Positions 1 to 14,012 are shown, counted from the first letter of the stretch. The stretch is DNA of 64,000 nt from Hyalella azteca (GCF_000764305.2 NW_025930738.1:216014-280013); one strand, 5' to 3'. Notes: generated by a model not told the origin, from the sequence alone. Translations and numbers: made by a program.

Positions 1-128
1 CTGTGCTTAATTAACCGCCCGGCCTCCTTGCCGATTCTGACAAGAAACTGGCGCACAGAGCTGGGATCGAACCCTCTCTACTCCAATCTTGGTGCTCTGA
101 ACTTTAACCACCGAGCCACCAGTAGCCA
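1..128 (-). mobile_element. tRNA-derived SINE, partial copy
   Basis: On the minus strand this reads like a tRNA-derived SINE. A TGGCTCGGTGG A-box-like motif is followed by the B box GGTTCGATCC (complement of 64-73), then a body matching the better copy at 14317-14565. The shared body includes the stretch around GAATCGGC and GGAGGCCGGGCGG. The copy is cut by the window edge, so its 3' tail is not visible. It could be mistaken for a tRNA gene, but it lacks a foldable acceptor stem and continues into a repeated body. Confidence 0.75.
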
Positions 129-171
129 GTACTGAATGCAGTAGCCAGACATCTCTTCACAAGAGATCCTT

Positions 172-295
172 CGTCATTGACGCATTGCATCATTTACGTA
201 TTTCATTCTTATAGCAATTCGTCATTTACGCATTTCATCCATACAGCAATTCTTCATTTACGCATTTCATCCTTAAAGCAATTCATCATTGACAC
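172..295. repeat. 32-bp minisatellite, about 3.5 units
   Basis: Head-to-tail units at 188-219, 220-251 and 252-283, with partial units on each side. The unit core is TCATTTACGCATTTCATCC followed by ACAGCAATT, with a few substitutions per unit. No coding potential is apparent. Confidence 0.75.
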
Positions 296-2620
296 CTATG
301 AGTGTCTATATAACCTATGAGTTCCTATACCGATGAGGACCTCTGAGCTCACAAGTCCTTACGAAATGGCGTACTCCTGATTTTCAGTTGTAATGAAATG
401 CAGAGATTGGCTCAATTGTACTTATAGACAATGTTTATGCTCTGTTATGAAACTTATGCAATCTCTACCGAACTGAACTTGGTGATAGCACCGATGATCG
501 CACCACAGATTTAGCGATCTATATACCTAAAGTTCAACTTCGAAGTCAACGTCGCGCTCAGTGTTCAGGATATTTGAGGCCCAAAAAGACAGATTTGTAG
601 TTTCAAATATCTACAAGAATACTTAAGACTACAAAAATACTATGTTCTTTATGTATGTGTTCGATAGCACCTGTATTCGCGGCGGCCATTTTATCATAAA
701 CATTCTGGGGATGTAGAATGCAAAAATCACGGCAACAATAGTACAAGGTGCGGCAAAGAGACGAACTTTTAAAGGTTTAATAGATACTAAACGTTTGCAG
801 ATGTCGTTATGATTTAATTTTTACCTCTTTATATTTTTTCGCAAAATTTTAGAAATTGTAAATGTCAGATAACGTCCATCATTATCTGAGCCCCGGTTGT
901 GTCGGTTTCTGAAGTTTCAAGACTCTCAAGCATGTCTTACAGATATTTAAACGATCCGAATGCTTTTCTTTAACGATTAATCATATGCTGTGGACGCTCG
1001 TTGTAAACGATAACGTTCAATTAACTCCATATGCAGGCCAAAGTTGCATAGATAGTGCGCAGGCCAAAGAAGTTCGCCTCACAGAGGTGAGACGGCCAGG
1101 GAAATGATTCATGTAGAATTTCATCGAGGCCAGGCCAGTGTGGACTGTAGCTCTAGTAGATACCACCAATTCCTTACGTCCAACTCGTTAAGCTGTTCAG
1201 TGCCAAATTCCCCGTTTATCTTATTGCATTGAGCTAATTCCCTGTGACAACGCACGCGTTTAAACGAGTGAAAAGTACTATGAAAGACAATCAATGACGA
1301 AATTGCGCACCGAGTGGAAAACGCTCACAATATAGAGGGTTTTGGTGAAGTTTTCCTGGATATTCAGCACCTCTAGAAGCGCAAGTTCTAATTAATTGTT
1401 GGGGACTATTCAATAGATAAGAAAACAAAACCTTCGGTTTCCCCAAACACTTGATGAATAACTATATAATAATAAACAAATGAGAGATACGAGAATAAAA
1501 ATAAATACAAGAATATAACCGTGTGTTCTCGTTGCTCTTGTTCTTACTTCGGACTCAATATTCGGAGCCTTTCTGTAATGTAAAAACAAACCTAATTCAT
1601 CACTAATCAACTACACACTGAATACGGAACCACCACTGAATACGGAAAGATGAATAAAAAATTCTATAAATTTAGGATAAATTTAAGCAATGCTAAATTT
1701 ACACGAACAGAATAATAAAAAATATTATCAGAACAAATGCAACCTCGTAGCTCCGTTCTGGATCGAGCAAGAATGACAACTAAGGAACCATTCATGGATG
1801 AAGTCATATCGGTGATGATTCTAAAATTCAAATGACAAATTGCACGAGTCCTATTGCAATCCCTTACATAATGACAGCCTTGCAATTTTGCTCTTGCTAC
1901 AGCTGATAATCTGCGTTTTAACTCACTGCTGAAATGCGGTAATCAGCAAAAGAATCATATCCTTTGTGCCGCCTACTTCGAGGATAATAAATCTTCTCCC
2001 GTAGGTGGAGTAACAGCCTCCAGGATTTGGGGTATATATTTGTTAAAACTGCAAGGAACCAGAAAACACGAGTCAATTCTAAAAGCTACGTTTCCCTTCT
2101 ATTATATCAATATTCACAAGCACGGTCGCTTAATATAGAAATGAACAAAGCAATAACACATTGTCACTTCCTTTAAAATTTACGACAATGCTGCTTCGGG
2201 GCTAGTTCAGCGTCGACTAATTTATTTGCAAAAGCACCCGACAACGCATAAAAGGATGTTGCCACTAGCAGGGACATAAAAATTTCTCTGAATAAGTAAT
2301 CTCGTGTTTCACACGAGACATCCTTGGATGGCACTATACGAGAATAACACTGAACATTGAATGATGGAAATTCAATTACCAAAGAAAATCTTTGACGGAA
2401 AACAAGCGACCCTTTTTCATCCAGTACGGGAGTACGCTTACGACGAAAACTTAATTAACTTCACATAATTCACTAATGTACGTTCAATATTCATGTTACA
2501 TGATCAACAAAATATGGATCTTTCTATGAGAGAAACATTAATATTTAATTATGTTAATAAATATTATGAACATGAACTTTTTGAAACAAAAATAGAGTTC
2601 TGATACATGACAGTATTTTC
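296..2620. other. non-coding stretch, nothing recognised
   Basis: AT-rich DNA downstream of the minus-strand protease gene. Only short ORFs occur, with no family resemblance and no consistent splice signals. No RNA gene was recognised. Confidence 0.5.
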
Positions 2621-2625
2621 GTTGC

Positions 2626-5600
2626 TCAATCTTCGCCGAAGGCCACCTCTTTAATCCACCTAAGGTAGTCCGGGTTCGAGAGAGGCACGTACAAGCCTGG
2701 GAAGTCTTCAAGTCCACAGCCATAGCCCGTGGACACAACGCCCACCTGCGTGTAGTCATGATTGTTGGTTGGGGAGTATACCAGAGGACCGCCGGAGTCA
2801 CCCTGCTCAACGATCGTAACTTCTTTATTACGACCAACAGCAGGTATAAGAAAGAAGAAAATCAAGAGCAACTGAATAGTTTATCTATAAGAGACATTAA
2901 TTGAAGGTATAAATAAACAATTTATAGTGAATAACTACTTTTTAAGTTAACTTCATCATCATAGTCTACTACGAGAAATAACAGTGGAGGTTGAAGTCGG
3001 AGTGGTGTCATCAAAAGTGAAATCAGTTTTCAGTTGGAATAAAATGAACCTATTTTAGACGCCATTCAAACTAGTCAGCGCCTTACAAAACCGAATAGAT
3101 GAAGAAATAATTTGTGTTGGAGTAAGCACCTGGCAAGTGTCGATTCCGCCGCTGGAGTTTCCGGCGCACAAGAAAGTGTCCTCCACGATGCCGCGCGGCC
3201 ACTTGGTGGAGTAGAAAGGAAGCTGCGAGTAGGACGCGTCGCAGACCTCTGATGGGAACACCGTCACCGATGCCTCCTGCAGGATGGGACTGCCATCGCC
3301 TCCTGCGACGAGGAATGTTGATTAATAGCGAATGCCTCTTGCTGCTTCTTGCTGCTGAAAAATAGCTCACTACTAATTTATTTTGTGTTAGGTAACTGCA
3401 ACGATCAGCGCGTGCGAGCTGTAAAAGGCCTGTGAATCAAGTGAAGTGTTAATAGTAAATGCAAATTATTTCTAAGAGGTGTTAATAAACATTGTTGCAC
3501 TCTTTTAGCTACCAACGGCGGACAACTCGCTAGTTTATTTGAAGGGTACATGTCACTATACAATACATGCAAGTATGTGAAAGCTGTCAAGTATATATCA
3601 ACTTCCAAAAACTCAATGAAAAATCACTCTATAAATTATTAATTATTATTAACATTGAAAATTTCTGAACAATATAGCACATCAGTGTTCATAGTTGCCA
3701 ATTTCTACAGAAGGCATCAGGTCGATCCCGGTTAAGTGGGTGTATGATTTTGCTTGAGACAGTTACGATGCTGGGGCCATACTTTCAAAACTGGCTAAGT
3801 GAACGTAATTACTTACGCTCATTTTTCTTGTCTATGATTGGTGATTTTGCTTGAATGGCCGTCAATGATTGGCTGAGGAACTTACGATCTCTTAATTTTT
3901 TTAACCCTGATTATCGCGTCCCTGAACGCTATATCTTTAAGATTCCGGGATTAAATACGTGTAAATAAGTAGCTGAATAGGCGCCCATGAAGTCATTCTC
4001 AGTACCACAGAAGAGAGCCAATTCAGGCAAAGAAACAGAAACGATTTATTTTGAATTTCTCTCAAGATTGTAGATGAAACTCAACAAAAATTAAAAGACT
4101 TTGTGAACCGTCAGAGACCTTAGGTAATGCAAGTAGACATGAGATATACAACGCATTGCAAGTCCATCTATGAATGTATAACTTTCTCGCAAAATCCTTC
4201 CCTCTCGAGTGAACTATACTGTTGTAGAGCTTCACGATACTCAGGTAGAGTGGGAGAGTCGCACTATACTCAGTTGCACTCAGACTGCAGAGGCAAGTTC
4301 GGTAGACAACTCACCGTAGACTTTGGCTCCCCAGCCGGTGATGGTAACGGTTTTGTTGTAGAGGTTACGTCGAGCTTCAGCCCCCCAAGGCAGACAAATG
4401 GGTAAAACGCCCTCCTGAAGAAAGTTCCATTTGCATGCATAAGCTCTAATTTCTCAGAAAAGCGTTGCAATTTTCAAACAGACAGTGCGTATAGTCAGTC
4501 GTCGCGTTTTTAAGTAGAGCGCATTTAAGTCAGTTTTTCAGGCTTGGAAGTTGCATGGCCATGAAAACAAAATGTTGGACAATGCTTCGGCGTGTAAAAT
4601 TCTCAGACGAAAAATATTATTGCCATATAATTTAAAGTCAAGGATGATGCTGACAAAATTGACCGTAATGTTTTTGGAAACGTTTCGTAGAACAGCTCTC
4701 TCGTTAGTTCACAACCTAAAAAAAATTAAGTACAGTATGATCAAATAGTATAACAACATTTCTACGGTAGAGATTGAAAAATATGTTGAACAACAAAGTA
4801 CGAAGCAACGTAAAACCTAAAACTTGGCCAACGGATGTTCATATATGCCATGTAAATTTAACCGTAAAAATTGTTTATATTTATGCAACTGAATTTTTAA
4901 TAGATGATGGGGCTGGTCTCTACTGAACTTTTTAAATGAAAATATAGTGACTTTTCGCCCAATTTTTGTTCTCAGATTCTTGGCATGCGATTTAAGCAAT
5001 CCAATAATCATAATATAACACAAAGTGATTTTCAAAATGTTTGGAGAGAGATTAGTAGTGCAGTGGCTTTCAAACTTTTTCCATCACTCTTCATAATAAG
5101 TCAGTCTGAATTTTTCGGCCCCACTTGTCTTTGAAGCGTCAACAATAATATTAATATAAATTATTTTAACCTCCATCAACCCACACAAACTAGCATATAC
5201 TCTTCACAACGAATCGAGTCAATAATATCAAATAAATATAACAAGGTTCAGAAAGTGAAAATAACAACACGGTTATGGCCTCATTGTTAGAAGAATATTC
5301 TAGAATAAAAGTTAACACCAATAAATAACCGCGGCATTTCCATCACAATGCTTGGATATTTTGAAAGTCATAACTTTTCAGCGCATTAGTGGCTGCAGTG
5401 AGCCTGCTTTGCACAATACAACTTTTCAAATCTGGCTTGCTGCCTCCAAGCAGACGCTCTTAAATCGATGTTAAGCTGGGACTTGTATTTTGGTTTTAGA
5501 GTCGCCTCAGCTGTGAAGCCTGTCTGGCAGAAATACGATGTGCCAAACGGCGCACTCCCTATTTTTCTATTATGAATTATATTTGTCTAATAATTAGTTT

Positions 5601-8600
5601 CTAATTCCTATTTACTATCATATTCTGCTTTCTATAAACAGAATGAGGACGAACGGCGATGGAATTTGCGCTACATGAATTTATGAGCAGCCTCAGGCCT
5701 GCCACCAGTCGCCACGCACCCTGAATTAAAACAGAGTTGCTGGTAGAGGCGGGACGTAAACAGAGTTGCTGGTAGAGGCGGGACGTAAACAGAGTTGCTG
5801 GTAAGAGTTGCTTGGCGTAACCTCATAAGAAATAGTAACATGGGGTGAAATCAGGTGATCTCGGTGGCCATAAGTGTAGAGCCTGATCTTCATTTCCAAT
5901 GCGTCCTTGGCAACGCTCAGGAAGTGACTGGTTCAAAAGGTTTATTAATATTAATAAATATAAATATTTATAAATATAAATATTTATAAATATCAATAAA
6001 TATTAATAAATAAGTTTAAACAAAAGGTTAAAAAATATAGAACATGTTAAAAAATTAAATCTTTCTCTTTCCATTCGCGTATAAATTATTCATTTTAAAT
6101 TGATACTGAAGCGAATACGAAGTTATTAAATTGGGTCTGTCATTTAGAATAACCCTGCACTACTATTATTCTAGGAGGAAATTTAATCAATTTTTTTGGC
6201 GGGCAGATGAGATGTGTCGAAAGTTATCACTGGCGAGTCCGGTTAAATTGCGGAAATTTTTTCCATACACTTCTATTTAACTTCACTTCTTAATTGTCGT
6301 TTGTCTGTTTACTTCATATCTTTTAATCAATATTTAACGCATTGCTACCTGTCCAATCGATCTGAAATTTTGCAAACATGCGTTAAGTCGAAGACAATCC
6401 ATAAATCAATTGAAAAAAAAATAAAAAATTAATATTAAAATAAATAAAGTATTTAAAAATAAATTAAGAAATTCATTGTACATGTGTAACATCGAAGACA
6501 CCGGCCTCCTTAGAAGATTGGTCTTTAAAAAGTATTTTATATTAGTATATAAATATTATATTAATTAGTAAATGAGCATATTAATTAGTAAATGAGATGT
6601 CAGGCAAGCGTATCTTGTATACTAATAACTCTCGAAAGTAAGGTGTGTATAAAATGCATGACCTTACTTACCATCCACGGATGTCTGCTCTCACGGGCGT
6701 TGCGTCCTCCGACTATCCAATCCTCAGGCGGAGGTTCAATGTAATCGTAGGGAAGAGCTTCAAGTGACCTCTTCCTTTTCTGAAAAATATGCATGATTTT
6801 ACTCAGAGAATCTAATGTAAAAGCATGATAAAGTGTTTAAGAAAATTTTCACAGCTAACGTGGTTGAGAACATTCCCCAACCCGAGAACGCAACTGTGAC
6901 GAATTTGAGGCAAAAGAAAACATCGTGCGGAGTGTGACAGTCCGACTGAGCCCCATTCTAAAACAATACCAAAAATATATGATGTATTGGCATAATTTAG
7001 TACATCAGCAAGAATTTTGCTTTGTAGGCGACTCCAGTTTCGGACTGTAGGAATCTTAGCTTAATATTCAAGAGTACATCGGGAAACAGAGGGAGAATAA
7101 GAACAATAGTAACCAATGTGTAGAACGTAGAATAAGTTGAGGTGTTGACGATCCGGTAGCAGCGTACGAATTCAGAGCAGACTTGTTGTGGGACAAAAGC
7201 AAGAACTAGTTTATGAATTCAGACAACTGCAGAGGTATGTGTGGTGTTCTAGACATTGTGGAGACATTCTACTGTCGATATTAATCAACATTGTATTTAT
7301 TAGCTCTTTGTTGATACTATCTGAGATACCTAGTAGGGAAATTATTCAACTGATTGTAAATTTGATTTTGTTCATGTAGGGAGAAGTCAACCCGGATAGA
7401 AGATCACAGGAAGCTGGTATTTCTAGAAGATTCAGTGTTGATGCATATCGAAATCTACTACTGTGTTGTGAGGAACAACATCTACTGTGCTGTGCCCTGG
7501 CATATGAAAGAAGAAACAGTTTTGTGCCCTGTAAGTAACTATGCTCATATGTTCACGTTAACTTTGTTCAATGTTCGTAATTTAAGCGTTCACTTTTCAT
7601 TAAAATTAAAGTAATTGTGTTAATCGGGAGACCTTTATGGAACCCTGGTACGAAAGATCATTACACGGACATATCAATAAATATGCTCAATTGCTGATGC
7701 CGGCCCGAGGCTCGATGCTTTTGAACACGTTGTCAGTCTAATTGCTGCAATGAAATAATAGCGATAACTGATTTTTTTGTGAAGAGCAAAAACTGACAAA
7801 AGGTTTAAAAATTTAAATAAAAAAGTTCTTAAGTATGTAATTTCATTCACATTAAGGAAAGAACTAGTTTGTCTCGTTATGTATTTTCAGGTCCAGTTAA
7901 AAAAAATTGTTAAGCTCCAATTTCGTCCAGGACTTCTCTGTTTTTTTTTTTTTTGACAATAAACTAAAAGCTTACAAATTGACTGGATTTTTGTCTAATC
8001 AAAAAATTTGCTTATTTCTCAATTTTCTAATTGGGGTAAATATTTTAAAATCTTATCGTTCCGAATAAAAAATATATAAATAGACGCAAATGCTTACGAC
8101 AACATATACTCTTCATAACCTTTATATCTGCATACCAGAATCTAATTCAGAACCGCACCCGTAAATCCTTTCGTGGAGAATTCTGGGCCTTCTACAAATA
8201 AACACTATCGCTGCACACAGCACTCAAGCTCCCCGATCCAACACAAGAATAAATAGGCACATTTAAACAAATAGACTACATCAACAGAACGGCCCTGAAT
8301 ATCAAATTCCGGCTACTTAAATACACCTTATATTGTTACCGGTAACAATCTCACTCATTCACTATGCCCCCACTTATACGGCTCTGAATACATAGCCACC
8401 AGCCCCTACACACCAGCACATACAAAACAGGTCATGGCACATCATCACGGCAACAGGTTATGGAGCATTTAGATTCTAGGCGAATGTTTCCATAAAACGT
8501 CGTAGCTATTGCCTAAACAAAAACAGTCAAAATACGAACATATTCCATCCTTCAAATCTCGAGAACGATCCACACTATCGATGTTGCGGGACGCAGTGTA

Positions 8601-10216
8601 ATAGTGTTTCATTACCAGTTTTTAACTTAGGTTTTGAGTCAACGCTTACTTGACCTCTTACAGACATGCTATGTGCTTCTTCATTGCTCTATGATCCTAC
8701 GTTCTTTTATTTTGTCTGTTCATTTTGTGATAATCTATGTCGATTTAGTTATATTTTTCATTGGCTATCTGGAATAGTATTATTTTTTAGTCAATTATTT
8801 TTTGTCAAGCTATTCTTCTATATTTTTAAGTTTAATGGTAACTTTATTTTTAACTTAAGTTCTCAAGTTATTCTTCTTTATTGTTATTTTCTTTTTTATT
8901 AAGTTTAGAACATTACAAGCCCTTAATTGTGTTTGTGTATCTATTTGCAGAAAGCCTATGAAGCCGACACTAAATCACAGTTTAATAGACAAGGGTTCGG
9001 GGTTATTTTTATTTATTTGCATTTTTTCTTTGTTTATTGCTTTATATTTTTTATCATTTGTATTCATCTTTAGTGTAATAGTTGGCCGTACAAAAACGCA
9101 GGCCGAGTTGGTACGTTCCGGTGACCACACCATCGTCATCATTATTAATTCTAAAAATATAAGTAAGGAAAAAATGAAAAGCATGTTAATAGAAATTACA
9201 CATTATCATTTTTCATCTTGATATCACTGTGAAATGTTAATCGTGCATGTAGATATGAACCATCATTATACTCAGCCCGTGCAAACCTATCGCAGTCCCG
9301 ACGAGATCGCCATCCTTTCCTTCTCAAACTTTAAACCAACCTAAAGCATCCTTCGCAATCAACAATGTGAAGCATCCTTCACAATCGTGCGCATAGTGCG
9401 TATTGTTGGCTCCACCTACCTTTGTATCAACTTCTATCTTTTTTGCCTTCATGTGCTACGACAAAGTTGTGGCTTTTCTTAAAGACACTGCGCCGCTACT
9501 ATCATCAAACTTAGAATCGGAAACAATTGTTGCTACATGCGGTCTGAGATCGTGGCTAGCACTTAATGACACGGCATTGGTCAAGATGCAACAAAACACT
9601 ACCGGTACTTACTTTCGAAAGCGAGTTGTCCTCCTCTGGATCATCGACGTAGTCAAAAGATATTCTGCCTCTGAAGTCCGGTCTAAGAATTCCACAGTCT
9701 GCGGAGCGTTACGGAGGAAAGAGGAAATTATTGTTTAGTTAATCGTGTTTGTTTCGTTGTGCATTGAAAAAGTAATCACAAATACAAAATTTACACAATA
9801 AATTTTTTTTTTCAGAAGTAACTTGGCAACAAGCAGGTTACTCTTGTTGATAATTTATCAAAAAAAGACCGATCATGGCTGAAAATACAAGCCTCATTTT
9901 TGTAACTGTCAAAATTTAAAAATTTACGATTCAAGACTTTCTTCAAACGGTGTGAGTTAATTGATTATATGATTCACTTGTTCTCACACTTTAAAGTAAA
10001 AGTACCCGCATGAATACAAATATTTTTTTAATCGCTACAGAACGATATAATTAAATTAAAAATAAGAAGTCTCTAATTTTCCAATAGAAGACTGGTAGGT
10101 TTTACTATTATGCCTAACAACGTTTTAACGTGAATATTCACACTCACTTGGCTCGTTGCGCGGAACAGTAACAGTTTTTCGCTTGAGTTTTTCTCTGTTT
10201 CCCTCCGTGAGGCGTT
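2626..10216 (-). CDS. trypsin-like serine protease (clip/snake type), incomplete multi-exon gene
   Basis: Secreted S1-family protease read from six minus-strand exons with GT-AG borders and compatible phases: 10216-10148, 9698-9613, 6779-6672, 4414-4315, 3302-3130 and 2802-2626 (stop). The first two give a basic linker ending at a Cys-Gly, as seen before the protease domain in clip proteases. The third holds EDWIVGGRNARESRHPWM, the activation site and start of the protease domain. The fourth holds PICLP and TGWG. The fifth ends in DTCQ and the sixth begins GDSGGP, giving the catalytic Ser195 and, by alignment, Asp189 (trypsin-like specificity). The exons for catalytic His57 and Asp102 should lie between 6671 and 4415, but no His-Cys or Asp-Ile-Ala-Leu codon pattern was found there. 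The gene may therefore be a broken copy, or those exons are divergent. The signal peptide and any clip domain upstream of 10216 were also not found. Directly splicing 6672 to 4414 keeps the frame. Confidence 0.8.
3773..3905. mobile_element. MITE, copy 1, right end decayed
   Basis: About 130 bp matching a second copy at 42143-42289. Both begin GGNCCATACTTTCAAAA and contain CTTACGCTC and TTGTCTATGATTGGTG. The second copy ends in the inverse of that start; here the right end is lost. It lies in an intron of the serine protease. Too short to encode anything. Confidence 0.6.
5728..5812. repeat. 29-bp tandem repeat, about 2.5 units
   Basis: Units at 5732-5760 and 5761-5789 are identical and a third begins at 5790. 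The core is AGAGTTGCTGGTAGAGGCGG. It sits in the protease intron where the missing catalytic exons would be expected. Confidence 0.85.
5940..6012. repeat. AT-only palindromic repeat
   Basis: Alternating TATTAATAAATATAAATATTTATAAATA motifs, made almost only of A and T and self-complementary at several registers. Probably a simple sequence that can form a cruciform. Confidence 0.6.
6860..9600. other. intronic DNA of the protease gene, nothing recognised
   Basis: About 2.8 kb between the exons at 9613 and 6779, which join in phase without help, so no exon is required here. A perfect 18-bp palindrome ATTGTTACCGGTAACAAT lies at 8332-8349. The rest is AT-rich, with homopolymer T and A runs. Confidence 0.45.
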
Positions 10217-13200
10217 CTGCGAGGGAATTTAAAAATTTGAATATCAGAATTATCATGAAACATTTTGATGTCATCTCCTTTATAATTAAAGCTATTTATG
10301 TTGGTGAACTAATTTGGCTAAAAATAGTTTTTGAGTAGTGTTTTCTCGTTCTCCTTCAACGGTGCCTAGTCTACGCTGTAAATCTGTTCAACAATCTTGA
10401 ATGTTATGTAAAACATTTTTAAAATGCAAAATTTTTGTGAATTACCTAATGAATAGAATTTGTTTAGTGTTTGCTCGAAAAGAGCATCAGAGGGTTTTTC
10501 AGAAGTAGATGCATGAAATCAAGCGCATATATAGTTGTGCATGATTCGTACTTCTTACTGATATTATCTTTAATCGTTACGTTAATCCAATCATTTTAAT
10601 CTCCTCACTCGCACCATGCGTGTGCACACGCTTTCGTATATTCAACATCCTGCGCTAATTGATGAACATTTTCTAACCTTGGCCCGCGGTGCCCCGGATG
10701 TTCACCAACGCCGTCAGTAACATGCAACACCGCCTCATCCTAGCGGGACTCCCTGCTGTCTTCCACTAAAAGTTATAATCGTTTATAGTGTATGGTTCTG
10801 TTAGAATATGAACTCGCTGTAAATAACTAATAATAATGTTTACATATTATAGAATAATGTTTATATAATATAATAATGTCATTAGAAATAATGTTTACAT
10901 TTTATAGAAGGTGATGTTCTCTTTGACGAATAATCAAAAACGAAGATTTTTAAATTATTATTAATCAAACTTCATTAGCTTGTCATGGGTTGAGTGGTCT
11001 CCTAAATTGTGTGAAGTAAGATGGACTCAAGATCACAGAAGTATCGACTCAGATAAATTTTACAACTTGAATAGGCTCAGCGCAAATATATTATAAATGC
11101 GGCGTAAAAATCATTTTTATACAATTTTCTAATTCACTCCATTCTTACGAAATTTCGAAAGCTTCGGATAAATAAGACAAAATGTCGTTGTTATCTCTCT
11201 CAAACCAGATTTTAATTACCTTCATGTTACTCCCCGCATTAATGAGACAAAGTCATTGAACATAAGTACGCATAACACACAAATGAAGCATAGTGTTAAA
11301 AAAATAAAATCTTAAACTAATCTCAAAAAATTGGCTCGACGATTTCCTGCAAGACGGTCAGTGCATCGTCTGCTAAACTTGGACAGTGCTAGTCGCGTGG
11401 CGGGGTCCAGAATTTTCCTGGCGTAACTCACGCTTCTTCAATCGCTGCGTGATTCTCTAACTGTGGAATATCATATATCAAATGGCATATATGGGACGCG
11501 TGAGTCTTCCAGATAGTACGCGAACTCTTTTGAGGTCGTGACCGATTTCAGTTAGAAATTTTCAACTTCACCGATGCATTAAATAGTTGCGTTGTGATTA
11601 AAATAAAATGCTACTAGTGTTACATATCATTGGCTAATATGAAGTAACTGAGGTACGAGATGGCTAAACGGGACCTCCAGGTAGAAAGTGATCACATAGA
11701 TATCGGGAAACCATTCTTAATTACAAGACTAAAAACGCGGATACACCTTCTTGAACTGAAATATCTAATTAAAAATACTTAAGAAATTCAAACTTTGGCT
11801 TTCGCAGAACAAGCGTTGAGAACAAATCGGTCATGAACATCACGCGAATAACTAACAACAACGAACCAACGCATGAATGTTAGACAAAGTTATGACAGAT
11901 TTGGATGTGCTCTGCGTTTTGACTGCTTATCAACAGCACGAGTTTCCTAAAGATTGCAATTTCCTTTACAGTATTGCAAGACATACTGTGTATGCTTAAA
12001 GTTAAAACGAGTCTCCTACGTTACTCAAAGTGAGGCACTCACAAATCGGAGCAAAGTAACAGCTCAAGATCACTGACTCATTTTCTTCTTTATTTTTCCT
12101 AAATAATTAAGAAATTATGTCAGTTAAACTACCTGAATTCCCTTCACCTTCCACGGTTCAATGCCTTACTTCTTAAGCCTCAGAATTCCCGAGCGATAAG
12201 AGAATCCGTTGCACGATCTCTGCTTGCCGCGCGCATGACGAGTGCCAGTGACCCAGGCTCTCCTTTCCGGCCGAAATAGCGCACTGATGATATTCTGTTG
12301 TGATGTCGATGCATTAATTCTCTGAACCGCATTTATAGACAACTTTAATACTCATTTACGATATTTATTATACTTGCCGACCCGTCCGAGCTTTATAGTG
12401 ACATTGATACTAACATATCAACTTTAGCAATGCAACTCCTATTTCGACAGCAGCGCTATAAGCTCACTGATCTAGAAACTTGAAGCTCAATAAGATGAGA
12501 TTAGAATTTCAAAATTCTTTAAGAATAATCAGCGAACGGACATTTAAATATACATGATTTAAGCACAGACTGTGAAAGAAAAACCTAGCATCTGACTTGA
12601 TTGTGTCAAATCACAAATGTCTCAATTCGGCAGAAGTCTGGAATTTTTTTACATGTCCTCCAGGTCGCAGACTGGCACGATGACTTCCAAATTAATTACG
12701 ATAATTTCGTTGCACTGCAGTGTAAACCATTTTAACTGTGATAAAAGAATGATCGGAAGAAAAAATTAGTTTATTTGAGAAAACCAAAAAAAAAATTAAA
12801 ATTTGTTAATGCCTTAATATTCCGTCCATCGCTTGAATTATTGCCCCAAGGAAAATCAAATTTGTCCGTGAAGAAGCCAACGCAGTAGAACTTGGTCTAA
12901 ATTGTGGGTCGCCTGTCGAAGACCACCACTGCCCTGGATGTAATGGACTATCATGATTCCTGCCTTCCGGAACGTAGCCTTCAACACTTCAAGTCGTCCG
13001 TATCTAGGCCGTGCGTCGAACTAGCCCTCGGTCGAACGGCCAGTTGTCGAAGGACGATAAATTTTGGAACAGAACTATGCTATCTGAAACCTAACCTCAG
13101 ATGCGGTGAACGAAAAATTACGTAATTTAACGATGCCCGGAAGTCATATTCGATCCGCGGCCTGTTGGTGCACGGCAGGTTCTATGCAAGGCTGGAGGAG

Positions 13201-13890
13201 GACGAAGCCGAGTGGTTCACGGCTGATTGATGGATGTCCGGAGAAATCCATAGCGTTCGATTCAAGGCTTGTTTGTGCACAAAACTGGTGGTGCACGGCT
13301 GCGCTCCCTAAATTGTTCATTCTTTTCCCCGCATTAATACGAAAAGCCCAGGAGTGCATGAAAGTGGTCACGGAGCAACTCTGCTCTCGGCTCGCTGCTG
13401 CTTCTTCTGTTGGCTTGCCCTATTACACTTTGCAGCTGTATGTGCGGTGTCGTTCGGAAGATTATACAAAGAATAATAAGTAACAGCGAAAGTTAAGAAA
13501 ATAATTAAAAAATTAAAATACGCGACCAAAAAGTCACTGGCGCATGATTAGGTTCATTGTAAGTGCATCGGGTTGACTTGGGCTTGGTTGGGAACTGGAC
13601 TGAAACCGACTGGGGCTATGGAGGGGATAGTTGGCTGGGAGGTTGATGATGGATCTATTTTATTGCTACTTAAATTTTGAGGAGATTCAAGAAAAGAATT
13701 AGATTCTGCATACTCCTTTTTAATCTCAATAATATAATTAATTTTTAGAATCCTTCAAATATAGAAGTTTTGTATGCTTGTTCTATTGTAATTGATTATT
13801 GTGGTTGCAGTCAGAGGTGTGGGTCGGAATTCGGGGTTGGGTACGGTTGGTTATCTTCTTTAAATTCAGTTAAGTAGTTATGTTCCTGAC
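10217..13890. other. upstream region of the protease, no gene recognised
   Basis: The 5' exons of the minus-strand protease (signal peptide, perhaps a clip domain) should lie here, but none could be placed. A short direct-repeat tract with AATAATGTTTAYAT motifs occurs at 10825-10910. The stretch 12880-13480 is clearly richer in GC and has open frames in several phases, but none resembles a known protein. It may be transposon-derived. Confidence 0.4.
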
Positions 13891-13894
13891 AATA

Positions 13895-14012
13895 TTATGC
13901 AGTTGCGTAATTTGCTAATCATCTTTGTTTTGCTATCGACAAGGATGTGTGCTATTCACAATAATTAAATAGATATTGGCGCCATCACTGCGAACGTCAT
14001 TGGGCAGTTAAC
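13895..14012 (+). repeat. dispersed repeat, copy 1
   Basis: About 115 bp that recurs at 19743-19862. Both end in TATTCACAATAAT, then GGCGCCATCACTGCGA, CGTCAT and GGGCAGTT. No terminal inverted repeats or coding capacity are visible, and the family is unknown. Confidence 0.55.

Noticed and set aside
4450..4500. YTHCLF in the protease intron as a His-loop
   Set aside because: A stop codon follows within the frame, there is no donor site, and the upstream residues do not match LTAAHC.
5385..5412. Minus-strand LTAAT/QAHC-like codons as the missing catalytic His exon
   Set aside because: The relevant frames hit a stop immediately after the His-Cys codons, and there are no matching splice sites or phase.
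5046..5560. Possible hAT or SINE remnant (GTGCAGTGGCTTTCAAAC start)
   Set aside because: Suggestive wording only. No inverted ends, target duplication or second copy with clear identity in the window.
8660..9230. Phe- and Leu-rich ORFs resembling membrane proteins
   Set aside because: They arise from T-rich low-complexity DNA; no homology or conserved residues.
13144..13483. Overlapping ORFs in the GC-richer 12.9-13.5 kb stretch
   Set aside because: No family resemblance, no splice logic and open in several phases. More likely repeat-derived.
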